From Rhynochetos jubatus (taxonomy: Eukaryota > Chordata > Aves > Eurypygiformes > Rhynochetidae): a stretch of 64,000 nucleotides of DNA. The notes beneath the pieces were generated by a model. The model was given only the letters and a program-made list of their open reading frames with translations. It made no database searches and was not told the origin of the DNA. A program made the position numbers and the translations under genes. This document shows positions 49,701 through 61,700 of this stretch, one piece after another; the first letter of the stretch is position 1, and each line of letters begins with the position of its first letter. The stretch is from the NCBI GenBank assembly GCA_027574665.1, contig CM050656.1, positions 2,975,001 to 3,039,000 of the forward strand, written 5' to 3'.

Positions 49701-52700
49701 GAGTAGGCTGTTGCCTTTGAGAAGGGCATCTGTCTAATGAGAGGAAATTAAAAGAAAATTAAAGTTGAGAGGGGAAATTATGATTATCTATAATAACTGC
49801 AGTCAGTGAACACTCTGGAGGAATAAAGAACCATTAATCATCACAGGAACAAATAGTATAAAATGACCATTAATTAATTTAGTCTGGAAATTTGAAGTGG
49901 TTTTAACCATTGAAGGACAACAAAATTTCAATAGGATTAGTTAAGGCAAAATAAATTATCTTCAAAATATTAACTAATCATTTTTAATGGAAACACATTA
50001 TGTGACAAAATGGAAAACCGAGGGGTTGAGCTCTCCAGATCAGCAGGTTCTTTCTTACCTGAAGATGCATCTGGAGCTTCTCCCATAATGCCCCATCCCT
50101 GGCAGTGTCCAAGGCCAGGCTGGATGAGGCTTGGAGCAACCTGGTCTAGTGGAGGGTGTCCCTGCCCATGGCAGGGGGTTGGAACTGGATGGTCTTTAAG
50201 GTCCCTTCCAACCCAAACCATTCCATGATTCTATGACCTGGGCAACTGGAAAATCGTATTTTTTATGAGGATTACAACATTCCAAGGAACTTAGACCACA
50301 GGAGATAATGAGAGGTCTCTCTTACGGTCCTGTGATGCTAGACAGATGCTTTTGTTTCTAGCTGTGTTGAAGTAATTCCAGCGAAATAGCACTACAGACT
50401 TTTAAAATGCCAGAATCTGCTCTAGTCAGAACCAAATTAAATATTTAATATCAGTTTCTGGCAGACTTTGCAAAAAATCTCTGCAATTTTACAGGGCTGA
50501 GGCAAACTGAAAGTCTTGTTTTACCTGTGAAAATGGTTTTCCATGAAAAAGAAAAATACTTCTTAGGCTGAAACATGGTAATATTTGTGACCTGGTAATT
50601 CTTGATTTTCAGAGCTGTAGTGAAGGAGAAATGATTTGGAGAATTGCCTGTTTCAGTTTCACCAGTATCCTAGAGTGTTGAAAACAGGAGCACATCTTCG
50701 ATTAAAGCTTAGTATTGTAATTATAGGGCTTGATCGTTGCATACCACCGTTTTAACTACTTAATATGGCAGTTGCAGACATTGTATCGTACACGTGTGGT
50801 ATATCCAGGAAAGCGTTCTGCAATATGGCTCTGTTACGCTATTTTTAAGACTATAAATCATGCAAAAGGCAGAGTTCAGCACGTGCTGCAGGATGAGATT
50901 TGGTCTTTCGTTTCAATGCATTGTTCCTGGAGCTCCACAATCCTCACTTCTTATTTGCCTCCTTCATTAATTGCATACGGCCAGTAGACTCGTTAGAATA
51001 AGGACTTCACGGAGTTCTTCTTTGTATTCATTTCTTTTCTAAAGGGTTCTTAAATTTGACGTGCTTTAAGAAAGAGCAGTTGGTTAAAGCGGAGGAGATG
51101 AGCGTGGTGTTGGTGTCAATAACTGTTCGAAGGTCTGGTGTGGGTTATAAAAAGCAAAAAAAGGAAGGTGAAGAGGGAGTCTGTTTTTGAAGAAAGTATT
51201 GATTTATATTTAACTTAAAAAGATAGTGCTTTATTTAACTGTCCATAATACTGTATTCTTTTCCTCAGCCTGAGGTTCTCGAACAAATACAAAATCTAAA
51301 GGAATTGTGGATGGACAATAATTCGTTGCAAATACTACCTGGGGTATGAACATTTATTTTATGTAGTCAAATTATTGTGTGATGTAGCGAACTGTTTACA
51401 CTGCAGTAAATAAACGCAGGTGCATTTTCTTGAGTGGGTACATGTTCCTGGTTCGTATAGTCATTAACGAAATAAAAGCCTCAGCACAGCCATTCATATG
51501 TTACATCTTGTGTTATTGCAGGATAGTGTCTACAGGGATATGTGCTGGTTTTATTTAAGCGTTGTGTGTTTTTCGTTGTGAGGGGGAATTATTTCCTGTT
51601 GTCTTCTCAGGCAGCATCCATTAGTTTTATGAAAAGGCACTGAGTTTTAAAAGGAAGAGGAGATCGAAATAAACGTGAAAATAACAGGTGGTGTGTACAG
51701 GTTCGGCCACACGAGAAGTGACTCGGCAGTGGAATGAGGAGCAGTTCCTCTAGGCACCCCAGTTAGGAATGGAACAAAATACAATTGACATCCAAACAGT
51801 AGTGCCGTGGCTGTGTATTAGTACCACTTCTGAGTTGTTGCTGCCCCACGGCAGGACTTTGATTTTTACTGCCATCAATGATTTGAGATCGTCACTGTAA
51901 AATGCCTGAAGTGATTAGGACTGGAGAAAGGGATCCCCGTCATTAGCTTTTTATCACACGGGTGACGGATCATGCGTTTCACACAACACCGCTCTTCGTC
52001 GCTGCAGGCAGAATTTAGAACTACATCTAGCAGAAATACGTCTGGATGTTGGAAGGAGGAGTACTTCCTCTTCCAGCACTGAACATTTATTAATCAAAAT
52101 TCCCTCTTTTACGTGAAGCAACGACTGGGGTTTGTCTTAAATAGATTACATTCGTTTTTTATTTTGTGTTAAGCAGGATGTTTGCACAGCAAATGATCAT
52201 TTTCAGTCACTGGCCAAATATCCACTTTTTGAGTGCTTTGTTAGTGAGAACAGCTGATGCTGAAATCGTTTCTTGATGCTGAAACCAGCTGGAGATCAGG
52301 AACAGAAATACAGCGGTATTGTTGCTGCACTGTAACTGAGTAGAAGAAATCTCAGATGTACAAGAGTGTGGGCACCGTTATTCTGTTTCTTTTCTGTTCA
52401 CAATGACACTGGTTAATACATCCAGGGAGAAAATGTATTCCAAACACAGTCCTGCTCATAATCCCTGGAGAGGGTATTTGGAGCTGAAGATGTGCAGTCG
52501 ATCGTGGAACTGAATCCCAAAGAGCGTAATTATTTTCAGTGAATAATTCATGTTTCCTGAATCTGGTTCTTGTAGACCCGAGATGATGTTTCATGAAAGC
52601 CTTCTCCAAAACAAGAGGTCCAAAGCAGTTAATATTAGCTTTCAATTTTGACTTGTACAAATAGAAAGGAAATACCGACTGGTAATTGATTTTAAGATTT

Positions 52701-55700
52701 TGAGATTTGCCAGGTTTCCAGTGTCAACAATTCAGTTTTTTAAAAAGTGGTCTGTGTTAGCAACAAAGATTGTATTTGACTGTTGTTATGGGTAGAATGG
52801 CAGAGGTTGGGGTGAAAAGGGAGGTTTTCCCTTCATGCAACAAGTCAGATATGATTAAAGATAAGATGAAACGGCCTCCCTAGAAGCAGAGAGCGGGACT
52901 CAGGAAGGTAAGAGATGAAATGCTGGCTATATCCATGCTGCTTCGGAAGTACCTGCAGACAAAGCTGTCTAAAACTATTGTCCTTCTTCCTATGTACAGT
53001 AAATAACCACTAAAAGTATATGTAAATATCTAAAAAACCTGCTCCCAGGAACTTTTATAGAATCCATACACTTCACAAGAGATTCCCATGTCTTTCCCAA
53101 AATCCATAAAGTTCCTGCCTAGACCATGAAGACTTGTAGGTTTTAGTTTAAGGAAAACAGCAGCATCTTTTTTGCTGATTTTCTTGGTGAAATTTCATGT
53201 CTAGAATGAAGTGACCCTCCTGTGATAATGGATCAAGAAGCAGGTGGCTTCTACAGGCTCCGAACTCTTACATCCTGCAGAGATTTTCCAAGAAATTAGG
53301 GAAGAACTCCTGTCATGTTGCTCTTTGATGTTACAGCTGCTGTTAAACACTGTACTCCCAAAAGTGTACCGTTGGGATTAACTGCTCATAGGATGAAGAT
53401 CTAAGGTCTACTTTTAGATTTTATGAAGTTCAGAGAATCGGTTTGACACAGAAAAGCTTTGCCTGCGTGGGTAGCCTCTGTCACCTTAAGTGCTGCTGCC
53501 ATGAGTGGATGTGACCTGTGAGTAAATGTCCCTTGGATCTGTGTCCAGTGCAGCTGTACGACTGAGAACTCAAACTTTCAGCAGATTTAATGAATCTGGA
53601 ACACATTAATTAGTTCATTATGTCTCATTTAGTTTGGTGCAGTTCCTTTTGCAGGTGTCTGAACAGGAAGGCCATTAGACCACTACTGATGGGGCTTCAG
53701 TGGAATAACTCTTGGAAAAAGCATGCTGAGATAACTGAGTATTAGGCGGTGTTACTGTTGTTTGTCTTTAATTAAGCTTAGAAACTGGCATGCAGTGTGT
53801 GTCTGTTCAAGTAACACTTTGTAACATGCTATTAAGTCTATAGGGAAGTTAAAACAGCTCGTGTACCTGGATGTGTCAAAAAACAGGATAGAAACTGTTG
53901 ATTTGGACATATCGGGATGTGAAGGGCTTGAAGATCTCCTGTTGTCATCCAATATGTTGCAGCAACTGCCAGACTCCATAGGTGAGAAATGCTCAAGATT
54001 TCTTGTGGTCTTGCACAGTTGAGGATTTCATTTTTATCTTTTGGGGGGGAATGATGAGACTTTGTAATAGCTGGGACAAGAACTGCCATCAAATTCCAAA
54101 GGAGTTTGAAACATCCGTGTCTGGCCAGCCCAGGAAAACCATTTTGTAAAACGGAAAAAACCCCGTGGTTCGAAGGTAGCGATGAATCTGATTGGCTACT
54201 TGAAAGGAAACGAGCAAAGAAAGAGATAATTGATCGGAGCTAAATTGGAAAGTAAGTGTAACAGTGGTGCTGTTAACAGCCTTAAACTCTTGAAGGAAGC
54301 TGCTCCTCTGCGTTGCCGTAGTGCAGTTCCATACGAGAGCTTTAAACAAAGGAATAGTTCAAACCACTCATTGTCTTTCTTGACTGTGGTGCATGCTCTG
54401 AATCTCCCAATATATCAAAATTCTGGAGGCTGAACGGTTGTGGGTATATCGCTGTACATCTGGATAATTCATTTCACACTTCATCCCTTGTACTTTCTTC
54501 GGAAGCACTGAGGTCTTTCCCCTCTTCTCTTGCTTCCAGCCAACGAGCCCACTCTATCACATTTTTCACTTTCCTGAGTGCAGCCCTTTGAATATGGAAT
54601 GTTCAATTCCCAAGTTCTAAATCAACACAGTCCAGACTCCAGAATATATGGCAAACTAATATTGCTGTGCTACATGGTTGTCTTTCACAGCTCTTTTCCG
54701 CTTTGGTCTTCTACGTCTCACCATAAATTCTAGAATTTTAGCTTTTTCTGGGTTTCTGATATGCATATGCAGAGTGATTTTTAGAAGGCATTCAAGTCCT
54801 GTACAAAAGGAATAAAATTTTACATTTTGAATTATACATTCCTGCAAGTACATATATTCAGTTCTCATTTCCAAATTCCTTGTTACCGAGTGGCAATAGA
54901 TTTCACAGAAGTAAAGCAAAAAGAGTCATTTTAATCCTGCATTTTCAGATGAGAACGCGCTGAAATTCATTTTGGTCCAACTTTTTTCCCTTAAAAAAAA
55001 ATGTTGTTGAAATCTAGATGTGTCCTGGAACATGCTGATTCTGGAAAAGTTTTCAACCAGAATGTTCTGCAATTGAAATGAGTAGTGCTTCTAGTATCCC
55101 TTTCAATTTCAGGTTTTGTTTGCTTCAGCTTTCGTATTATGACACCTTCAATTTAACATTTTTCTCTGTATTAGTGATTATATTATTCCCAGCATTAATT
55201 GCAAATAATCATTTTAAAGATGCTCCTTCGATATATCCAGAATTCCTTCAAGGAGAAATCAGATTTTGAAATGGTATTAGCTTGCAGAAGGTGGAAATCT
55301 GTTTCAAGCTCCGTTTCTAGCACACCAATGCAATGTTTTTCCCATTATTTCTTTACTTTTTTATTGTTTTCCCCTGTTACACCCTGGTAAAGCCAAAGTT
55401 TCATTCCCTTCTTGGTGGATCTTACCCAGTTATGCTTAGAATAATTCTTTCAATGATGAGGATTAACCACATATAGAAATGCATTCAGGATTGATTCTGG
55501 TTTTCCATCTGATTTCTGTCTACACCTACGTACAGTGAAGCTTTGTAAGTGCAGCTTTTACTTTAGATCATTTGCCTAATGTCCTGTTACGGCCTGAGCA
55601 CCTTTTAATCAAGGCAACGGGACTTGCATTCATTTGAAACATCAAGAGATAAGCAGCAATTCTGCTCCTCCTACACACATAGGTACTATTTTTTTTAACC

Positions 55701-58700
55701 TTTTTTTTCAAGACTCCAAAAATACACTTAATATTTTACTTGCAGTTCAGCTTTACATTTAATCAGTGCTTCATCTGATGAAATGTATTTTCTGTGGGAG
55801 AAGAATGTGTCTGCGCACTGTCCTGTACACTGATGTTTCCTAAAACCTAGATCACCGTTATTCAGCGTTAGAAACCATGGTTTCTTTAAAGATATGGGAG
55901 GTTACAGAAAGGAAAAAAGATGGATGTGAAATATTTCTCTATCACTTCTTCCTTATCTGTTCCGCAGGACTGCTGAAAAGGCTTACAACTTTGAAAGTGG
56001 ATGACAATCAGCTGACGATTCTGCCCAATGCAATTGGAAAGTGAGTACGAGTCTCATGATTTTCAGCATGAAGCAAAACGCGTTTTCCCTTCGGCTCGCG
56101 GAATGTGTATTTTAAAGAAAGCATTTGACAGATGCACAGAATTAGAAAATGATTGAAAATTGCATGCCTAGCGCCCAGCTTATAACATTCAAATTTGGGG
56201 CAACACTGTTACTTCAGTGGATTTATACCAGCGTAAGTGATAAGAAGATGAAGTGTTAAGAAGATGAAGTGTATCACATTTTCCAGGAAAAACAACAAAG
56301 GTATTTTTCTGTATGAACCACTTGCAATTTAAATGATTAGAAGAGCAAAAGTAGAAGAAACAGAAGTATTTGGGGGAAATACGTCTGTTTCCATAGCAAC
56401 ATCCAGTTCTCGATGCTGCAAAGAAAATGGCTGTAAACCTCGTATGGATGAAGATTTCTTAAAATGTTGAAGTAGCATAAATGGGAAAAGTCCAGCAGTA
56501 TCATGGGTGTGTACATCCAGATGCGAAGGTATCGTGGAAGTGATCTTATGAAAAGCGCCGATGATGCCCCTTAGCGAGCGTTCTGTCAGATACCACATGA
56601 TCACGGGTGCAAAAGTCTATCTTGCACTGCTCGGTGTCATGTATTGCTCACTTAAATTTTCCGTTTATTGTAAAATTCAGGGTGGGTGCAAGCCAGTCTC
56701 CAAGTATGGAAAGAAGATTCTTCGTGTTGGTTTGCACTACACGTAGCCCTTTCTAGCAGAACACACCTTTACCTTTGGCGTCGTTTTTGAGGATGCCTCT
56801 TCTTCTATGTATTTTACTTCTGAAACGCTTTATAAAGCATTCTGAAATGCTATATTTTTGGAAAAAAATCAGAAAGGATGGTCCCTGCCCGCCTTCTGCA
56901 GCTCTAGCTCTAGTGTTCTCATCCTCCTTGCACCGGCAGCAGTGTTCACGCAGAAGCAGCAGAGTGGAGCCTGTCTGGTGTGACAGACCGTTTGCACCAC
57001 CCCGTGCTGCCAGCGCCAAACCTCGGGATGGGGCGTCTGTGAGCAGGGTTGTGCCTTTGCCCCCAGAGCAAAAGCAGATCTCTCTTCAGCACGTTGTGGC
57101 TCAACAAACTGTTGCGCTAGAAGTAGTTTTCTTAAGCCGGAGCTGCTCTGAGGCTTCCAAAACTCAACCCCAGAAGGCTTCATTTAGACTTGTCCACAAA
57201 TATGACAGTACAGTGAGGTCTCTGGAATAGAAATAACCTCTCACCTGCATAGCCAGTGCTCCTGCACCCTTTTTATACTAATAACATCAGTAATAATTTA
57301 CTTGTTGGTATGCCAGTCAGGGGAAAAACATACAAATTTGTGAACTATTACAGCTGTAGCAACGTCAATCTCAGGTTTGGCTTACTGTGCTGTACTTCTT
57401 GCAGTACCTTTAGAGCTCTGTGATATTCCTGGAAAGTATTAAAGCTGGCTATACAACTCACAAAAGGGCAAATCTTACAAACATTGTGTCACAATACATT
57501 CTGAAAGGCAGTGAAAGCTCGTGGGGCTCTAAGCTGTACTGGACAAAGGGATGGAATGTCCTCTCGGCAAGTTTGCTGACGATACCAAACTGGGAGGAGT
57601 GGCTGCCACGCCAGAAGGCCGTGCTGCCGTCCAGCGTGACCTGGACAGGCTGGAGAGCTGGGCGGGGAGAAATCGAATGCCATTCAATAGGGGCAAGTGC
57701 AAAGTGCTGCATCGGGGGAGGAACAACCCCCTGGATCAGTACAGGTTGGGGGCTGTTCTGTTGGAGGGCAGCTCTGGGGAAAAGGACCTTGGAGTCCTGG
57801 TAAACAACAGGGTGACCATGAGCCAGCAGTGTGCCCTCACGGCCAGGAAGGCCAGTGGCACCCTGGGATGTGTTAGGGAGAGCGTGGCCAGCAGGTCGAG
57901 GGAAGTTCTCCTCCTCCTCTGCTCTGCGCTGGGGAGGCCTCCCCTGGAGTGCTGTGTCCAGCTCTGGGCTCCTCAGGTCCAGAAGGACAAGGAGCTGCTG
58001 GAGAGGGTCCAGGCAGGGCCACTGAGATGGTGAAGGGCCTGGAGCACCTTCCGTATGAGGAAAGGCTGAGAGAGCTGGGGCTGTTCAGCTGGGAGAAGAG
58101 GAGGCTGAGGGGGATCCTATCAGTGCTGATCAATATCTAAAGGGGGGGTGTCAGGACGATGGGGCCAGGCTCTGCTCAGTGGTGTCCAGTGACAGGACTG
58201 GGGGCAATGGCCATCAACTGGCAAACAGAAGGTTCAGCCTGAACGTGAGGAAACCCTTCTGCCCTGTGAGGGTGACAGAGCCCTGGGACAGGCTGCCCAG
58301 AGAGGGGGGGAGTCTCCTTCCCTGGAGACTTTCCAAGGCCCCTGGACTTGTTCCTGTGTGCTCTGCTCTAGGGGATCCTGCTCTGGCAGGGGGGTTGGAC
58401 TGGATGATCTCTAGAGGTCCCTTCCAACCCCTGACACTCTCTGAATTTGTGGACACTACAAAAAGATTGATACGCTGTCCAACATTATGTTTAACGATTT
58501 TGGGGTTAATTTTTAAAACCTGTCATGAAGGTACTTTCTTACTTATTGAATTGTTCAAATTGAAGGGGAAACCTCTTTTTTTAACGTAGTATCTGTTCAG
58601 TATTTTGTCACGGAGCCTTAGTTAGGATGCACACTGCTGCTCTCAACGGTGTCTATGCAGAGCAGTAGGTTAATCACCTAATATTATCACGTTATTTTTG

Positions 58701-61700
58701 AGTGATTGGTTGTGCTTTTTAAATTAAGTACTTTCATTTAATGAGGACAGTGTCTCCCACATCAAAAATGAGCTTCCTTTCCCTGACTCATCCATTTGGA
58801 TGGTTTCCTACTGGGTCTCTTTCTCCTAAATGATAGTCATAGTACCCACTGCAGAGTGTATATTGTTGGCAGACAAAGATTAGCAACGTGGAGGAGGGAA
58901 CTCTCCCTCCAGGGACCAATTTTATGATGAGACACAGAGCACTTCAGCGCTGGCTGAGTCGATGTTGCTAATAGTGAACCTCCACCCTCATTTTTGGCAG
59001 GCTCGTTCAAAGGGCAAGCCTGTAAGTGGCACTGAGAGTTTGACCCAGCAAGATCCGGTGCACAGTAGACCCAGCTTAATAAAACCTTCCACAGAAAATC
59101 AGTGGATTCAACGGATTTACCAAACCGCAGCCCGAGACTGGAGATTGTTTCTGCAGGATGTGAGGGAATGACCATGCTCCCACTTTGTGGGTAGGAAGGT
59201 GTCAGGAGGTCCCTACCCGTGACCCGTACAGGGGTGGCGGTGCAGGAGCCCAAGAGCCGGTGTTTTGTGTTGGATGGGTGTTTTGTGGGTGCGTCTGGTC
59301 TGTACCGTATCTGGCAGTACCAGATGCTGCAAATGAAAACGTCAACTTGTCTTCTTGGGTCTGCAAAATTCCTTCTGCCTGATGTTGGACAAACAGCGGG
59401 CATAGCTAACTCCTAGGATTTAGGCTGCTTTGGCACTTTTCTGGATGCTGCGGCTGTTGGGAGAAAAGGGCTGTGACTGTATGACGTGGGGCTGAGATGA
59501 GTTGGAGCTACTCTCTTATTCATGGCAGTCTTGTTCTCCGTGAGTCTCTGCTAATCTGTCTAAAAATATTCCTCATCTACCTTAGGACATGAGCTGTGAA
59601 CTGCTTTATTTCAGTGGGCGCCAAGCTGAGCAGCAGATCCATATCTGATTTTTGTCTGCCTCTAAACCTATCCAGAATGATCGGAATTTAGCCCCAGAGG
59701 GCAGTAAGGTCAATGATATTTGTCGGAATTATAGCTGTTATTGTCCACTCCCTCTCTCGCACAGTCCTCGATGAATGAAAAATCACTTTCTGAAGTGCGT
59801 AGTTTGTTAACCGTGGTAGTTATAAAACACGGGTTCACACTGACTTTGTTGTTTTTATTGTGGCCATTTCATTTGCCGCCTGCTGCTGTTACCGGGGAGG
59901 AAAGAAGCTGAGAACGTCTGTGCCAGACAATACCTTTCAAATGAAATTCCACTGTCTGATAAAGTCATTCTTCACTGTCAGGGAAACTTCCACGGTTACA
60001 GCTCAGAGTATCAGATTTTCGATTTCCATGGGAAACGTGGTAGTTCTCAATTAGCTTATCTATTCGTAAGCGTTGCCGGTTGTGTTATCGTCAGTAAGGG
60101 GAGGAACGTGTGCATCTTGCGATTCAAGAAGCTTTCCAGCTGGACTTCCCTCTGCCAAGCACATACTATATGAAGTAGGTAAACATGAGTGAATTTTGCC
60201 TTTGCTGAAATTGTTTCCTATCTCGTTGGAAATAAATTGTGGCGGATACAAAGCCTGTGTTAAAGAGAAGCTGTAACCAAGGCCTGGCAGAGCTGTTGGG
60301 TACATTCCACGCATCTCTCTCCCTAATCGCTTTCTGACTCACTTTGGCTTTCCAGTCTACTGAAATACAGCAATCAGAGAAATGTTCTGAGAATTCCATG
60401 TTAGGAATAGCTATTCCTGGTTTCATGTTTCATGAAATTTGAAGGCTGAAAGACCTTTTATTAATTAAGAAACTGGAATAAAGGTAAGTTAGACGTACAG
60501 CGAAGGTGCGGTTCTGCGGCTGTGACTCATATAAACGCTGAGGAACACGGTTTGTAGCAGAGGTAAACTTTTTATCAGATCTACCAAAACATTTGGGATA
60601 AAACCAGACAAGCTTCTGGGCACCCAGTCCCTTTGTCAGTGGGCAAAGAAATAATTGCCTGCCATTTAACCTTGCTATTAATTAAGGCTCTTGAGAGGAA
60701 AAGGTAGTACATGTGGAGCAAACAAAGGGGCAGGAGCAAAGAATGATGGTGTTTATAATGGGTCATGAAACTTCTATTCCATGAGCTGATGAGCAGTGCA
60801 GCACAGGATTCCTTTTAAAAAGTCTGTGTATCTGGCCTAAGTTTTTAAGCGATTCGGTAGGTATTTCTTCAGAATATTTTGATATATGTGTCTGTGTGCA
60901 TAATATATATGTAATATGTGTATGTAGTTATATATATATATATATATATATATAACATTATATATTCCTGTTTGTAAGTGTAATTTGCATTAACAAAGGT
61001 CAAATTGTTGATTCTTATCACCAAAGTAAGGGTGACGGTGAAGCATTGCCTGATATGACCTGCCATCATATCAAGAGTCGAGAGTCCTGGGAGTTGTGTG
61101 ATGAGCTGAGACAGGGTCTGGAAGAGCAGGAAGACTCCTCTGAGGGCCATTTGGCACCAGGCAGCAGCGGGTGGGCAGGTTCAAGTGCCAGCTCGGCGCC
61201 TCTGCCTTGGGTCAACACTCTTTGCCGTGCCCTGGTGTTCGTTCTGCCAGCTGGTGTCAGAGGAGGAGCTGGCGTTCATGGTGTGGGCCCCTTTTGTCTG
61301 GGGCTTGGTACACAGCCTCCAACTCGTTTCACAGCCTCTTCAAGGGTAATAAAATGCAGGAATATATGGGATGCCAGCCCCGTGCACTGGGAAGCTGTGC
61401 CTTCTCTGTGCACGCTGCGCTCTGGTACTGTGGACTGCGGCCAGCCCGGACTTGGGTTCATCAGGGGAATCTGCCAACGCTCTAGTTCATCCCCTTGCCT
61501 GAAAACATGATTATGTGGAGGAGAGGTCAGGTCTCTTTCTTTTCACGATTTGACAGAATACAATGGGAAAAGGGAGACAAGACAGAATTGGAGATTCTTT
61601 TCTTTTTTAAAGAGACAAGTTGCGTGTCAGAAGATTACTTGCTTTGGTTTGGTCTTTGCCATACAGATAGCCTTTCCAGATCACTTTTTAGCCAGCTTCC

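Larger units (their letters stand above)
48906..55967 (+). other. LRRC7: LRRC7 introns 6-8 (interrupted by exons 7 and 8)
   Basis: Intron 6 is 48906-51268 with two CR1 fragments. Intron 7 is 51344-53836 and intron 8 is 53982-55967. I recognise nothing in introns 7 and 8. Confidence 0.87.

Noticed and set aside
57551..58033. 160-codon open frame as a gene
   Set aside because: It is the reverse-transcriptase tail of a truncated, frameshifted CR1 element.
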